Shown here in pieces: positions 43,302-53,041 of a stretch of DNA of 57,249 bases (position 1 is its first letter; every line of letters begins with the position of its first letter). Origin of the DNA: Bacteroidota bacterium (lineage in GTDB: Bacteria > Bacteroidota > Bacteroidia > SXHM01); assembly GCA_947478465.1 (NCBI GenBank), contig CANJWH010000014.1, positions 1 to 57,249 of the forward strand, given 5' to 3'. The position numbers were made by a program, and so were the translations under genes. The notes under the pieces are model-generated. The model had not been told where the DNA came from. It made no database searches and saw nothing but the letters and a program-made list of their open reading frames with translations.

Positions 43302-44147
43302 CTATGGAAATATTAACATATTATCTATCAACCGCACATCTCTTATCCAAATTGCAACGCAACCTACAGCTTTGCGATGTGTGTTCCATTCATTAACAGG
43401 AAGCAGGGTTTCAGAATCAACAATTTCAAAATACTCAAATTTAAAAACAGGATTTTGGTTTATGCTGTTTTCAAAAAACTTTTTAACCTTTTGTGGTGGA
43501 AGTATTTTAGCATTTTCTTTTGCTTCAATCATTGCTTTATAAATAGCAGCAGCTTCAAGCTTTTCTTCTTCAGTAAGGCGCATGTTACGAGAACTCATTG
43601 CCAGTCCGCTGGTTTCTCTTAATGTAGGACAGCCTATTATATTAACAGGCAGATTTTCAGCTTTAACCATATATCTTATAATGGCCAGTTGTTGAAAATC
43701 CTTTTCACCAAAATAAGCATTGTTTGGATGTACAATTTCAAAAAGCCGTTTCACTACCATCGCAACACCGTTAAAATGTCCCGGACGGAATTTGCCTTCC
43801 ATCAGGTTATCTAAGCCACCAAGCTCAAAAATGGTGTTGTCCTTTTCAGGATAAATCTCCTCAACCGAGGGAAAGAACAGAACACTGCAACCATTTGTTT
43901 CCAGCAATACTTTATCTGCTTCTATTGTGCGCGGGTATTTTTTTAAATCATCAGGATTATTAAACTGAGTAGGATTTACAAACACACTTGCTACAACTAA
44001 ATCGTTCTCTTGCTTTGCTTTATTTATAAGCGAAATGTGTCCGTTATGTAATGCACCCATTGTAGGAACAAAACCAATCGTTTTGCCTTTTGACTGCTCA
44101 GCGGCAAGAAATTGGTTTAATTCTGTCGCTTTCTCAAATACATTCAT
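43302..44147 (-). CDS. panC: Pantothenate synthetase
   Basis: This 281-residue enzyme joins pantoate and beta-alanine using [18 protein letters not shown] carries the HxGH motif (34-37). [51 protein letters not shown] and [12 protein letters not shown] (KMSKS-like) are all present. It is the first gene of the minus-strand operon panC-panD-flippase-rfaE2, divergent from the half GT5 gene (236 bp between starts). Confidence 0.95.
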   Translation of the reverse strand: MNVFEKATELNQFLAAEQSKGKTIGFVPTMGALHNGHISLINKAKQENDLVVASVFVNPTQFNNPDDLKKYPRTIEADKVLLETNGCSVLFFPSVEEIYPEKDNTIFELGGLDNLMEGKFRPGHFNGVAMVVKRLFEIVHPNNAYFGEKDFQQLAIIRYMVKAENLPVNIIGCPTLRETSGLAMSSRNMRLTEEEKLEAAAIYKAMIEAKENAKILPPQKVKKFFENSINQNPVFKFEYFEIVDSETLLPVNEWNTHRKAVGCVAIWIRDVRLIDNMLIFP

Positions 44148-44233
44148 AAATAATAATTAAGATCAGAAACTATTGTAAATCAAGCAAAAACAAAATAATA
44201 TTTCAGAAAAAACCGCTCAAAGCTATATTAAAG

Positions 44234-44265
44234 TTTGAATTGTCGTTTTTTATTGCTTACTTTTG
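44234..44265 (+). promoter_or_regulatory. Bacteroidota-type promoter for the half GT5 gene
   Basis: TTTG at 44234-44237, a 20-base spacer and TACTTTTG at 44258-44265 fit the consensus well. The resulting leader of about 110 bases holds a short open frame (44295-44354). Confidence 0.6.
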
Positions 44266-44294
44266 CATACTTATTTCCAAAAGCCTGTTGTTCT

Positions 44295-44354
44295 ATGAAG
44301 TTCAAAAATCTCTCCCCGGAACAACCAGAAATAAGCAAAACATTGGCAGAATAA
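44295..44354 (+). other. Possible leader ORF (19 codons) upstream of the half GT5 gene
   Basis: ATG to TAA encodes MKFKNLSPEQPEISKTLAE. It lies wholly inside the predicted leader, 29 bases before the start of the main gene. No regulatory motif such as a codon run is seen. It may be chance. Confidence 0.25.
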
Positions 44355-44383
44355 TTCACAAATTGTTAAACTAAATACAACAC

Positions 44384-45211
44384 ATGAAAAAAGCTAAAGT
44401 ATTATTCGTTTCATCAGAAATTACGCCTTATCTGGAAGAAAGCCACATCGGAACAATCGGACGAAAACTTCCGCAGGGAATTCAGGAAAGAGGTAAAGAA
44501 ATAAGAACATTTATGCCGCGCTTTGGCTGCATCAACGAGCGCAGAAATCAGTTACACGAGGTTATCCGCTTATCAGGCATGAACCTTATTATTAACGATA
44601 ATGACCATCCTCTTATTATTAAAGTAGCTTCTATTCAATCTGCACGCATGCAGGTTTATTTCATAGATAACGAAGAATATTTTCAGCGTAAACTTACCTA
44701 TGTTAACCAAGAAGGCAATCTTTTTGAAGACAGTGATGAGCGTACAATTTTCTTTTGCCGTGGGGTAATTGAAACAGTAAAAAAATTAGGTTGGGCTCCA
44801 GATGTTATTCATTGCCACGGTTGGATGACCAGTATGTTGCCTTTGATGATTAAAAAATCATACAGCGAAGATCCGATTTTTGCAGAATCAAAAATTGTTT
44901 ATTCTGTTTATGATGATGCTTTTACAGGTCAGATGAACGCTAAAACTGCTCAAAAACTGAAACTGGAAGGCATGAATGATAAAGACCTTAAACACTACAA
45001 AACGCCAAACTATATCAACCTTACCAAATCTGCAATTGACCACAGTGATGCAGTAATAAAAGGAAGTGAAGCTACCGAGAAAGAAATCAATACTTACCTC
45101 CGCGCTTCAGGCAAACCGGTTCTGGAATACCAAAGCCCAGAAGATTATATGGATGCTTACTCAGAATTTTATGATGCCGTTCTGGAAGAAGAAGGCGTTT
45201 TGGCTGACTAA
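44384..45211 (+). CDS. Starch/glycogen-synthase N-terminal domain protein (half-length GT5)
   Basis: This 275-residue protein begins KVLFVSSEITPYLEESHIGT and continues LPQGIQERGKEIRTFMPRFG, KKLGWAPDVIHCHGWMTSML, which match the N-terminal GT5 catalytic domain of glycogen/starch synthases. The ADP-glucose-binding KxGGL loop is replaced by HIGTIG, and the whole C-terminal nucleotide-binding Rossmann half is absent. The gene is of this half-length form next to panC in many Bacteroidota. Normal glycosyl transfer is doubtful; a structural or regulatory role is possible. A terminator (45243-45280) follows. Confidence 0.82.
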   Translation: MKKAKVLFVSSEITPYLEESHIGTIGRKLPQGIQERGKEIRTFMPRFGCINERRNQLHEVIRLSGMNLIINDNDHPLIIKVASIQSARMQVYFIDNEEYFQRKLTYVNQEGNLFEDSDERTIFFCRGVIETVKKLGWAPDVIHCHGWMTSMLPLMIKKSYSEDPIFAESKIVYSVYDDAFTGQMNAKTAQKLKLEGMNDKDLKHYKTPNYINLTKSAIDHSDAVIKGSEATEKEINTYLRASGKPVLEYQSPEDYMDAYSEFYDAVLEEEGVLAD

Positions 45212-45242
45212 GAATTGAAATCAAAAAAATGTAAATAATTGT

Positions 45243-45280
45243 TTTGCGGTCGCGCCTAAGGCGCGACCGCAAATTTTTTT
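45243..45280 (+). terminator. Intrinsic terminator after the half GT5 gene
   Basis: Stem GCGGTCGCGCC / GGCGCGACCGC (45246-45256, 45260-45270) with TAA loop is extended by TTT/AAA and followed by a seven-base T run. Confidence 0.92.
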
Positions 45281-45288
45281 AAAGCCGT

Positions 45289-46614
45289 ATGCAAAAGATT
45301 TTTTCAGGTAAGAGTTCAGGTTTATTAAGCGTGTTGATTTTACTGCTGATGATTTTCAACTCCTGCAAAAAAGCAGACACCGTAGGATTGGAAGTATTGC
45401 CGGAAGAAGACCATCTGCAAGGAGAGCATACAGATACTATAACTGTATGGGCTCACATTATGCGTGAAGATTCGTTGAGCACAACGGCAACATCTTTTAA
45501 TATTATTGGAAGTCATAACGACCCTATTTTCGGAATTTCTGAAGCCAGTATTTACACGCAAGTTAATCTTTCGGCAGCAAACCCTTCTTTTGGGACCAAC
45601 GCTGCAGTTGATTCTGTAGTTCTTTCTTTGGCTTACGCAGGCTACTATGCAGATATTATGAAATTAGCGGGCGAACAAAGTTTCAGTGTTCATAGAGTAC
45701 TTGAAGACATGGGAGATTCAACTACTTATTATTCAGATGATACGCTAGACTACCAAAAATTACCGATTGGAACATTTTCGGGATTAATTGACACACGCGA
45801 CAGTGTTTCCATAAATGGCACAAACGAGCCGCCACAAATGCGAATTCGCTTGAATGACAGTTTTGGAACTGAGCTTTTAAGTTCAACCGCACTTACTTCT
45901 GATGAAAGTTTTTTAAGCGACTTCAAAGGTTTTTTCATTACTCCAACAACACAGAATTTATTATCCGGTCAGGGTTCATTGCTATACATAAGTCCATCCT
46001 CACCTTATACCAAGATGACTTTATATTATCATAATGATGATACTACAGCTCAGCAAAAATTCAATTTTGTGGTAACTGCAAATACAGTGCGATTCAATAA
46101 TTTCACACATGATTATTCCGGAGCTTTTGATGTGGCTGCCCAATTAGCAGATTCGACACTTGGCACAGAACGCCTTTATCTTCAGGCAATGCAGGGCTTA
46201 AAAGCAAAAATCACTTTCCCTCATTTGAATACTTTAGTTGCTAATGGTCAAAAAATTGCAATCAATAAAGCTGAGCTGGTTTTCCCAATTGCCAGTGGAA
46301 CAACTTCAAGTTTAAGCCCACCCTCAAGATTGGTTGTAGTAAAAAAAGGAAGTGATGGAAAAGATAAAGTTCTTGATGATAATGTTCATGAATCGGCTGA
46401 TTTTGTTGGTGGTTACTACAACTCAACAACATTGGAATATGCTTTTAATATACCAAGACATATCCAATCATTGCTTAAAGATCCAACAGCCGACAAATCA
46501 ATTTATCTGCGCGTAGCAGGAGCTGCCGTTAGCGGAAACCGAGTGGTAATAAATGGAAACCTAAATGCAGATAAGCCGTTAAAACTCCGTTTGACTTATA
46601 CAATTTTAGAATAA
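45289..46614 (+). CDS. DUF4270 lipoprotein
   Basis: This 441-residue protein has a lipoprotein signal ending in LLLMIFNSC, with Cys25 as lipidation site. ADTVGLEVLPEEDHLQGEHT and NIIGSHNDPIFGISEASIYT are the characteristic start of DUF4270. Beta-rich sequence continues to the end. The family is found on the surface of Bacteroidota and its role is unknown. Its start lies 9 bp after the upstream terminator and glmS follows after 23 bp, so it may be co-transcribed with glmS. Confidence 0.88.
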   Translation: MQKIFSGKSSGLLSVLILLLMIFNSCKKADTVGLEVLPEEDHLQGEHTDTITVWAHIMREDSLSTTATSFNIIGSHNDPIFGISEASIYTQVNLSAANPSFGTNAAVDSVVLSLAYAGYYADIMKLAGEQSFSVHRVLEDMGDSTTYYSDDTLDYQKLPIGTFSGLIDTRDSVSINGTNEPPQMRIRLNDSFGTELLSSTALTSDESFLSDFKGFFITPTTQNLLSGQGSLLYISPSSPYTKMTLYYHNDDTTAQQKFNFVVTANTVRFNNFTHDYSGAFDVAAQLADSTLGTERLYLQAMQGLKAKITFPHLNTLVANGQKIAINKAELVFPIASGTTSSLSPPSRLVVVKKGSDGKDKVLDDNVHESADFVGGYYNSTTLEYAFNIPRHIQSLLKDPTADKSIYLRVAGAAVSGNRVVINGNLNADKPLKLRLTYTILE

Positions 46615-46637
46615 ATTTTTCCATTAAATAAAATAAG

Positions 46638-48476
46638 ATGTGTGGAATTGTAGCATATATTGGCAATAAAGAAGCCTATCCTATAGTAATAAAAGGGTTA
46701 CATCGTTTGGAATATAGGGGTTACGACAGTGCCGGGGTTGCACTTATTAACGGCAAACTAAACGTTTACAAATGCAAGGGCAAAGTTGCGGATCTTGAAA
46801 ATTTCACCAAAGACAAAGACAAATCTGGAACCATTGGAATGGGACACACTCGATGGGCAACACACGGAGAGCCAAATGATGTAAATGCACATCCTCATGT
46901 TTCACAAGACGGCAAAATCACCATTATTCATAATGGTATTATTGAGAATTATCATCCTCTGAAAGAAGAATTAAAAAGCCGCGGGCAAATTTTTAAAAGT
47001 GATACCGATACTGAAGTGTTGGTTCATCTGATTGAGGACATTAAAAAAAATGAAAAAACCGATTTGGCAGAAGCTGTTCGTATCGCCTTAAATCAAGTTA
47101 TTGGCGCATACGCCATCGTTATCATTTCTGAAGATGAACCCAATCAAATGATTGGTGCTAAAAAAGGAAGCCCTATGGTAGTTGGAATAGGCGCTGATGA
47201 ATTTTTCATTGCCTCTGACGCAACTCCAATTGTGGAATTTACAAAAAACGTTGTTTATCTTGAAGACGAGGAAATTGCCATAATTCGCAGAGGTGAAGAA
47301 CTGAAGATAAAGACCATAAAGAATAAGAATAAAACTCCTTATGTTCAGGAATTGGAGATGCACCTTGAAGCATTGGAAAAAGGTGGTTACGACCACTTTA
47401 TGCTGAAAGAAATTTATGAGCAACCTCGCTCTATTATGGACAGCATGCGAGGCAGACTTAATGCTAAAGAAGGTATCGTCAGACTTGGAGGTTTGCGCGA
47501 TTATGAGCAGAAAATGATAAATGCAGACCGCTTTATTATAGTTGCCTGCGGAACTTCATGGCACTCAGGTTTGGTAGGCGAATATTTGATAGAAGATCTG
47601 GCACGAATTCCTGTTGAGGTTGAATATGCCTCAGAATTCCGATACCGTAATCCCATTATCACAGAAAAAGATGTAGTAATAGCCATTTCGCAAAGCGGTG
47701 AAACGGCCGATACACTTGCAGCTATTGAGTTGGCAAAAAGTAAAGGCGCAACTATTATTGGAATTTGCAATGTAATCGGTTCAAGTATTCCAAGAACAAG
47801 TCATGCCGGTTCTTACACACACGCTGGACCTGAAATTGGAGTGGCTTCAACAAAAGCATTCACTTCTCAGGTTACTGTTTTAACTTTAATGGCTCTTTCG
47901 CTCGGACGCAAAAAAGGAACAATTCCTGAATCGCGCTTCCATCAGTTATTGAGCGAAATGGAGTTAATACCTTCAAAAGTTGAAAAACTTTTGAAAGCCA
48001 ACGACCAGATAAAATACATTGCTTCTCTCTTCAAAGATGCACGCAATTTTCTTTACCTCGGAAGAGGGTATAATTTCCCTGTTGCACTAGAAGGTGCGCT
48101 GAAACTTAAAGAAATTTCTTATATACATGCCGAAGGTTATCCGGCTGCCGAAATGAAACACGGGCCAATTGCTTTGATTGACGAAGAAATGCCTGTAGTT
48201 TTTATTGCCACCAAAAAAGGTGCTTACGAAAAAGTAGTAAGCAACATTCAGGAAGTAAAAGCCCGTAAAGGAAAAATTATTGCTATTGTTACTGAAGGCG
48301 ATACTACTGTGAAAAGCATGGCAGATTATGTAATTGAAATTCCTGAAACGGAAGAAGAATTTATGCCTATTCTTTCTGTAATTCCGTTGCAGCTGCTTTC
48401 TTATTATATTGCAGTTATGCGCGGTTGCAATGTTGACCAGCCGAGAAATTTAGCAAAGGCAGTTACCGTAGAGTAA
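46638..48476 (+). CDS. glmS: Glutamine-fructose-6-phosphate aminotransferase (isomerizing)
   Basis: This 612-residue enzyme makes glucosamine-6-phosphate for peptidoglycan and lipopolysaccharide. The catalytic Cys2 (MCGIVAYIGN) starts the glutaminase domain (1-230), with GHTRWATHGEP and HNGIIENY. Two SIS isomerase domains follow (ACGTSWHSGLVGEYLIEDLA, SQSGETADTLAA, LGRGYNFPVALEGALKLKEI, EGYPAAEMKHGPIALID). The C-terminal DQPRNLAKAVTVE is typical. Length is normal. Confidence 0.97.
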   Translation: MCGIVAYIGNKEAYPIVIKGLHRLEYRGYDSAGVALINGKLNVYKCKGKVADLENFTKDKDKSGTIGMGHTRWATHGEPNDVNAHPHVSQDGKITIIHNGIIENYHPLKEELKSRGQIFKSDTDTEVLVHLIEDIKKNEKTDLAEAVRIALNQVIGAYAIVIISEDEPNQMIGAKKGSPMVVGIGADEFFIASDATPIVEFTKNVVYLEDEEIAIIRRGEELKIKTIKNKNKTPYVQELEMHLEALEKGGYDHFMLKEIYEQPRSIMDSMRGRLNAKEGIVRLGGLRDYEQKMINADRFIIVACGTSWHSGLVGEYLIEDLARIPVEVEYASEFRYRNPIITEKDVVIAISQSGETADTLAAIELAKSKGATIIGICNVIGSSIPRTSHAGSYTHAGPEIGVASTKAFTSQVTVLTLMALSLGRKKGTIPESRFHQLLSEMELIPSKVEKLLKANDQIKYIASLFKDARNFLYLGRGYNFPVALEGALKLKEISYIHAEGYPAAEMKHGPIALIDEEMPVVFIATKKGAYEKVVSNIQEVKARKGKIIAIVTEGDTTVKSMADYVIEIPETEEEFMPILSVIPLQLLSYYIAVMRGCNVDQPRNLAKAVTVE

Positions 48477-48668
48477 CTCTTAAAATCTTTTTTTCTATTA
48501 TTTTTTTGACTGCATTTAGCTTGTCATCTCAGGCTACGAGTTCCATTTGTCGTTGATTATATGTTCTAGCCGATGAAATATTGAATTTCATCAGCAGTTG
48601 TGGTTTTGTTATTTATTATAATATACCTTGGTTCCGCTTTTTAAACCAGTAATTCTTATTCATTTACC

Positions 48669-51600
48669 ATGAAAAACTTTTACTTCTCTCTAATCACTTT
48701 ACTTTCATTTTTTATAATACTTGTTTCAAATGACGCGAAAAGTCAATCTTGTACTGCTTTTACATCGCAACAAAATGTAACCTGCAATGGGGGATGCAAT
48801 GGCTCAGGTACCGTGACATTCTTTTTTGGTGGTGGTACAGGCACACCAACCTATTCATGGAATACAACTCCGGTTCAAACTACAGCAACGGCAACTAATT
48901 TATGTGCCGGAACCTACGTAGTTACTGTAACAGGCAGCAATGGATGTCAAGATCAGGCATCAATTACTATCACCCAACCTACCCCAATAAGCGCTACTAC
49001 AAGTCAGGTTAATGTATTATGCTATGGAGGATCAACTGGCTCAGCTACAATTACAGTAAGCGGAGGAGGAACTTATACTTATGCATGGAATACTAATCCT
49101 GTGCAAACAACACAAACAGCTACAGGCCTTACAGCGGGAACTTACACAGTAGTTGCAACCAGAACCAGTTCTGGTTGCACGGTTTCCAGAACTGTTACCA
49201 TTACTCAAGGACCTCAAATAACTGGAAGCATCTCTACAACACCTTCAGACTGCGGGCAAAGCAACGGAACAGCGACAGCTTCCGCAAGCGGAGGAACAGG
49301 TGCATTTACCTATTCATGGAATACAAATCCCGTTCAGACCACTGCTACAGCCACTGGACTTGCAGCAGGTGATTATATCGTTACTGTTACCGATGCCAAT
49401 GGTTGCACTCAATCAGGCCCAGCGACTGTTGAAAATATCGGGGGACCCGAATTGTCAGTTTCAGCAACAAATATAAACTGTAGTGGAGGAGATAATGGAA
49501 CTGCAACCGTTACAGCGACAGGCGGAACAGAACCATATACCTATTCATGGAATACTGATCCTGTTCAAACCACACAAACAGCTGTTGGTTTAACAGCAGG
49601 AACTTACACAGCAACAGTTACTGACGGACAAGGATGCTATGAAACTATTGATGTTACAATTATTGATCAGAATTCAATGATTGTAACCACTACTCAGATT
49701 AATATATCCTGCAATGGAGGTGCATCGGGGTCTGCTACTGCAACTGCATCTGGAGGAACAGGACCTTATTACTATTTATGGAATACTGTTCCATCACAAA
49801 ATGGACCAACGGCTTCCGGACTCACATATGGAACTTATACAGTTACTGCTGTAGATGCTAACAGTTGTTCAGCAACCGCAACGGTAACTATTACTCAGGC
49901 TGATGTATTTGTTACCACCACCGATCATACCAACATTAGCTGTAATGGCGAAAATGACGGAACTGCATCTGTAAATGTTTTTGGCGGAAATCCTCCTTAC
50001 CAATTCTCATGGAACAGTAACCCGATTCAAACTACACAAACAGCTGTTAACCTTAGTGCAGGAAATTTCACTGTAACAGTAACAGATGTAAGCGGATGTG
50101 TTACTACAGCAGGTGTAACTATTACTCAACCTGCTGCAATAACTTTAAGTGCAAGTGCTACAACTACTTCTTGCGGACAAACAGCAGGAACTGTTACAGC
50201 TACAGCTAGCGGAGGAACAGGAGTTCTGAGTTATTCATGGGATACAAATCCTGTGCAAACAACGGCAACCGCAACAGGACTTTCTGCAGGTACTTATACT
50301 GTAACAGTTACTGATGAAGGCAACTGCTCAGCAACCGCATCAGCAACTGTAACTTCACCTGGCGGACCTTCATCAACAGCTACACATACTAATGTTAGTT
50401 GTAACGGTGGAAATAACGGAACAGCAACCGTTAATGCTACAGGAGGCTCACAACCTTATTCTTATTCATGGTCAGGTGGGCAAACCACACAAACTGCATT
50501 TGGCTTAAGTGCAGGAACTTATACCGTTACTGTTACTGACCAAGCAAACTGCACTACACTTTCTACAGTAACTATTACACAACCACTTCCTCTTACAATC
50601 AGTATTGAAAGTGAGAATGTTCAATGTAATGGATTGTCTTCAGGTTCAGCAACTGCAACGGTTACAGGTGGTGTTTCTTCTTACTCATATTCATGGGATA
50701 CACAACCTGAACAAACAACAGCTGCAATAACAGGGCTTGATGCAGGCACATACACTATATCAGTTATAGATAACAATGGATGTGAGGCATCTGCATCTGT
50801 AACTATCAATGAGCCGGCAGAACTAACTGCAAACACTATCCAAACACATGTATCATGTTATGGAGGAAGTAATGGCGCTGCAACCGTAAATCCAATAGGA
50901 GGAACACAACCTTATTCTTATTCATGGAATACTAATCCTGTACAAACAACCCAAACAGCCATCAACTTAACTTCGGGAAATTATTCTGTTCTTGTAACGG
51001 ATGATAATGGATGCAATATTACCAAACAGGTAACTATTACTGAACCATCTTTTTTGAATACCAATTATACTACAACTCCTGAAGATTGCGGTCAAAGCAA
51101 TGGAAGTATTGCTGTTACTGCAACTGGCGGAACAGGAAATTACACCTATTCGTGGAATACTAATCCTGTGCAAACAACAGCAACGGCAACAGGTCTTGCA
51201 TCAGGTACCTATACCTTAACGGTTACGGACGCAAATGGATGCATAGCTACCCTTACCGTAAATCTTCCTAATGCAGGAGGACTTTTTGCAGAGGCTACCA
51301 GCACTAATGTAAGCTGCTTTGGAGGTACTAACGGAACTGCAACACTTCATGCTTCAGGAGGGGCTCAACCTTATGTTTATGCATGGAATACAAATCCTGT
51401 GCAATCTACTGAATCGGTAACCGACTTAGCAGCGGGTACTTATACCGGAACGGTTACGGATGATAACGGCTGTATTTTTACGGTTACGGCTACCATTACA
51501 GAGCCCGAAGCACTTACAGTAAGTGCTGAATTTGAAAACATTTTGTGTTTCGGACAGGCTACCGGAACTGCAACGGCTAACGTTGCGGGTGGCACTACTC

Positions 51601-52934
51601 CTTATTTATATGCCTGGGATACTGAGCCTGTACAAACCACTTCTGTGATTTCAGCTCTTACTGCCGGAACCTATACTGTTGAAGTAACGGATGAAAACGG
51701 ATGCGTTGCTTCGGCTACTGTAAATATCACACAACCGGGAAGCGCGCTTACTGCCAGTGTTATAAAAACCAATGTATCGTGCAATGGGGGTAATAATGGG
51801 GCGGCTACTGCCAACCCAACAGGGGGAACAGGACCTTATACCTATAACTGGAATACTGTTCCTGCTCAATCTGCACAAACTGCTTTTGGCTTATCAGCCG
51901 GCAGCTACACGGTTGTTGTTACCGATGCTAACGGTTGCAGTATTTCAAAAAACACAACCATCACCCAACCTGCAGCAGTTGAAACAAGTCTAAGTGTTGT
52001 TCCAGCTGCCTGCGGACAATCAACTGGTTCGGCAACAGTTACAGCAAGTGGTGGAGCAGGTAACTTTACTTATTCATGGAACACTTCTCCTGAGCAAACT
52101 GCCGCAACAGCTTCATCTCTCGAAGCCGGCATTTACACTGTAACCGTAACCGATGGAAATGGATGCGTTTCAACTGAAACAGCAACCTTAAATAATGAAA
52201 ATGCTCCGCTTTTAGATGCTACAGCTACTAACGCAAGCTGCTTTAGTGCCGACAATGGTATAGCTACTGTTGCAGCATCAGGTGGTTCATCGCCTTATAC
52301 CTATTCATGGAACACAAATCCGGCACAAACTACTTCTACTGTAACAGGCCTTGCACCGGGCAGTTATTTGGTTAGTGTTACAGACGATGGAGGATGTACA
52401 TCCTTTGCCACAATAACCATTACAGAACCAACCGAAATAACAACATCTACCAACAGCACAGACCCAACCTGTGATGTTTGTGCAGATGGAAGTGCAACTG
52501 TAAATGCTTCAGGCGGAACTCCGGGATACACTTATCTTTGGAGTAACGGACAAACAACAGCAACTGCTTTAGACCTTGCTGAAGGAACGTATTGTGTTAC
52601 TATAACTGATGACAATGGTTGTGAAACTAATACATGTGTTACATTAACTGCTCTTGTAACAGGAGTTGTAAATGCATCACTGTCTGATAACTCATTTACT
52701 GTTTACCCTAACCCTACTTCAGGATTTGTAACAGTTGAATTGGAAACTTCACAGCTTTCAACTATTACCTTAACACTTACAAACATGCTTGGACAAAACA
52801 TCGTGAGCCAGCAAAGCGAAGTAAACGGTTTATTCAAACAAGTGTATGACCTATCTGCTTTTGCTGAAGGACTATACTTTATTACCGTGCGTTCAGAAAA
52901 GGAAACGCTGCTGCGCAAGGTGATTAAGAAATAA
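48669..52934 (+). CDS. Giant SprB-repeat T9SS-secreted protein
   Basis: This 1421-residue protein has a signal peptide (MKNFYFSLITLLSFFIILVS). It is followed by 17 SprB-type repeats of about 76 residues, each with NVSCNGG...GTAT, a GGTxPYTYSWN core, TTQTAxGLxAGTYTVTVTD and NGC...ITQP. A type A sorting domain (about 1340-1421; FTVYPNPTSGFVTVELET ... GLYFITVRSEK) ends it. SprB in Flavobacterium johnsoniae is the gliding adhesin; this shorter relative probably acts as a surface adhesin exported by T9SS. The repeats show a four-unit higher-order period (see findings). It is monocistronic and ends at a strong terminator (52954-52987). Confidence 0.9.
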   Translation: MKNFYFSLITLLSFFIILVSNDAKSQSCTAFTSQQNVTCNGGCNGSGTVTFFFGGGTGTPTYSWNTTPVQTTATATNLCAGTYVVTVTGSNGCQDQASITITQPTPISATTSQVNVLCYGGSTGSATITVSGGGTYTYAWNTNPVQTTQTATGLTAGTYTVVATRTSSGCTVSRTVTITQGPQITGSISTTPSDCGQSNGTATASASGGTGAFTYSWNTNPVQTTATATGLAAGDYIVTVTDANGCTQSGPATVENIGGPELSVSATNINCSGGDNGTATVTATGGTEPYTYSWNTDPVQTTQTAVGLTAGTYTATVTDGQGCYETIDVTIIDQNSMIVTTTQINISCNGGASGSATATASGGTGPYYYLWNTVPSQNGPTASGLTYGTYTVTAVDANSCSATATVTITQADVFVTTTDHTNISCNGENDGTASVNVFGGNPPYQFSWNSNPIQTTQTAVNLSAGNFTVTVTDVSGCVTTAGVTITQPAAITLSASATTTSCGQTAGTVTATASGGTGVLSYSWDTNPVQTTATATGLSAGTYTVTVTDEGNCSATASATVTSPGGPSSTATHTNVSCNGGNNGTATVNATGGSQPYSYSWSGGQTTQTAFGLSAGTYTVTVTDQANCTTLSTVTITQPLPLTISIESENVQCNGLSSGSATATVTGGVSSYSYSWDTQPEQTTAAITGLDAGTYTISVIDNNGCEASASVTINEPAELTANTIQTHVSCYGGSNGAATVNPIGGTQPYSYSWNTNPVQTTQTAINLTSGNYSVLVTDDNGCNITKQVTITEPSFLNTNYTTTPEDCGQSNGSIAVTATGGTGNYTYSWNTNPVQTTATATGLASGTYTLTVTDANGCIATLTVNLPNAGGLFAEATSTNVSCFGGTNGTATLHASGGAQPYVYAWNTNPVQSTESVTDLAAGTYTGTVTDDNGCIFTVTATITEPEALTVSAEFENILCFGQATGTATANVAGGTTPYLYAWDTEPVQTTSVISALTAGTYTVEVTDENGCVASATVNITQPGSALTASVIKTNVSCNGGNNGAATANPTGGTGPYTYNWNTVPAQSAQTAFGLSAGSYTVVVTDANGCSISKNTTITQPAAVETSLSVVPAACGQSTGSATVTASGGAGNFTYSWNTSPEQTAATASSLEAGIYTVTVTDGNGCVSTETATLNNENAPLLDATATNASCFSADNGIATVAASGGSSPYTYSWNTNPAQTTSTVTGLAPGSYLVSVTDDGGCTSFATITITEPTEITTSTNSTDPTCDVCADGSATVNASGGTPGYTYLWSNGQTTATALDLAEGTYCVTITDDNGCETNTCVTLTALVTGVVNASLSDNSFTVYPNPTSGFVTVELETSQLSTITLTLTNMLGQNIVSQQSEVNGLFKQVYDLSAFAEGLYFITVRSEKETLLRKVIKK
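48753..52655 (+). repeat. 17 SprB-type coding repeats with four-unit superperiod
   Basis: Units average about 229 bp. Every fourth unit (3, 7, 11, 15) begins with a CGQ motif in place of C-N-G-G; the Cys codon lies at 49251, 50172, 51087 and 52011, spacing 921, 915 and 924 bp. Confidence 0.88.
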
Positions 52935-52953
52935 GAGAAGAAGTTTTATAAAT

Positions 52954-52987
52954 AAAAAAAGCCCCGCAGTTTTGCGGGGCTTTTTTT
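52954..52987. terminator. Intrinsic terminator after the SprB-repeat gene
   Basis: Stem GCCCCGCA / TGCGGGGC (52961-52968, 52973-52980) with a four-base loop is flanked by seven A and seven T. Confidence 0.93.
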
Positions 52988-53041
52988 ATTTATTCCTAAA
53001 ACCAAAAATTCTACTTTTACCCGTTCACAAATATTTTGCTG

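Noticed and set aside
48477-48668. Possible small RNA or riboswitch in the gap between glmS and the SprB-like gene
   Set aside because: Only a weak eight-bp hairpin (GATGAAAT/ATTTCATC at 48572-48592) is visible; no glmS-ribozyme-like or other known structure is seen, and the position is downstream of glmS.
53036-53041. TTG start two codons before the polA ATG
   Set aside because: The ATG at 53042 begins the usual MSENNDKRLFLLD-like N-terminus; no reason to use TTG.
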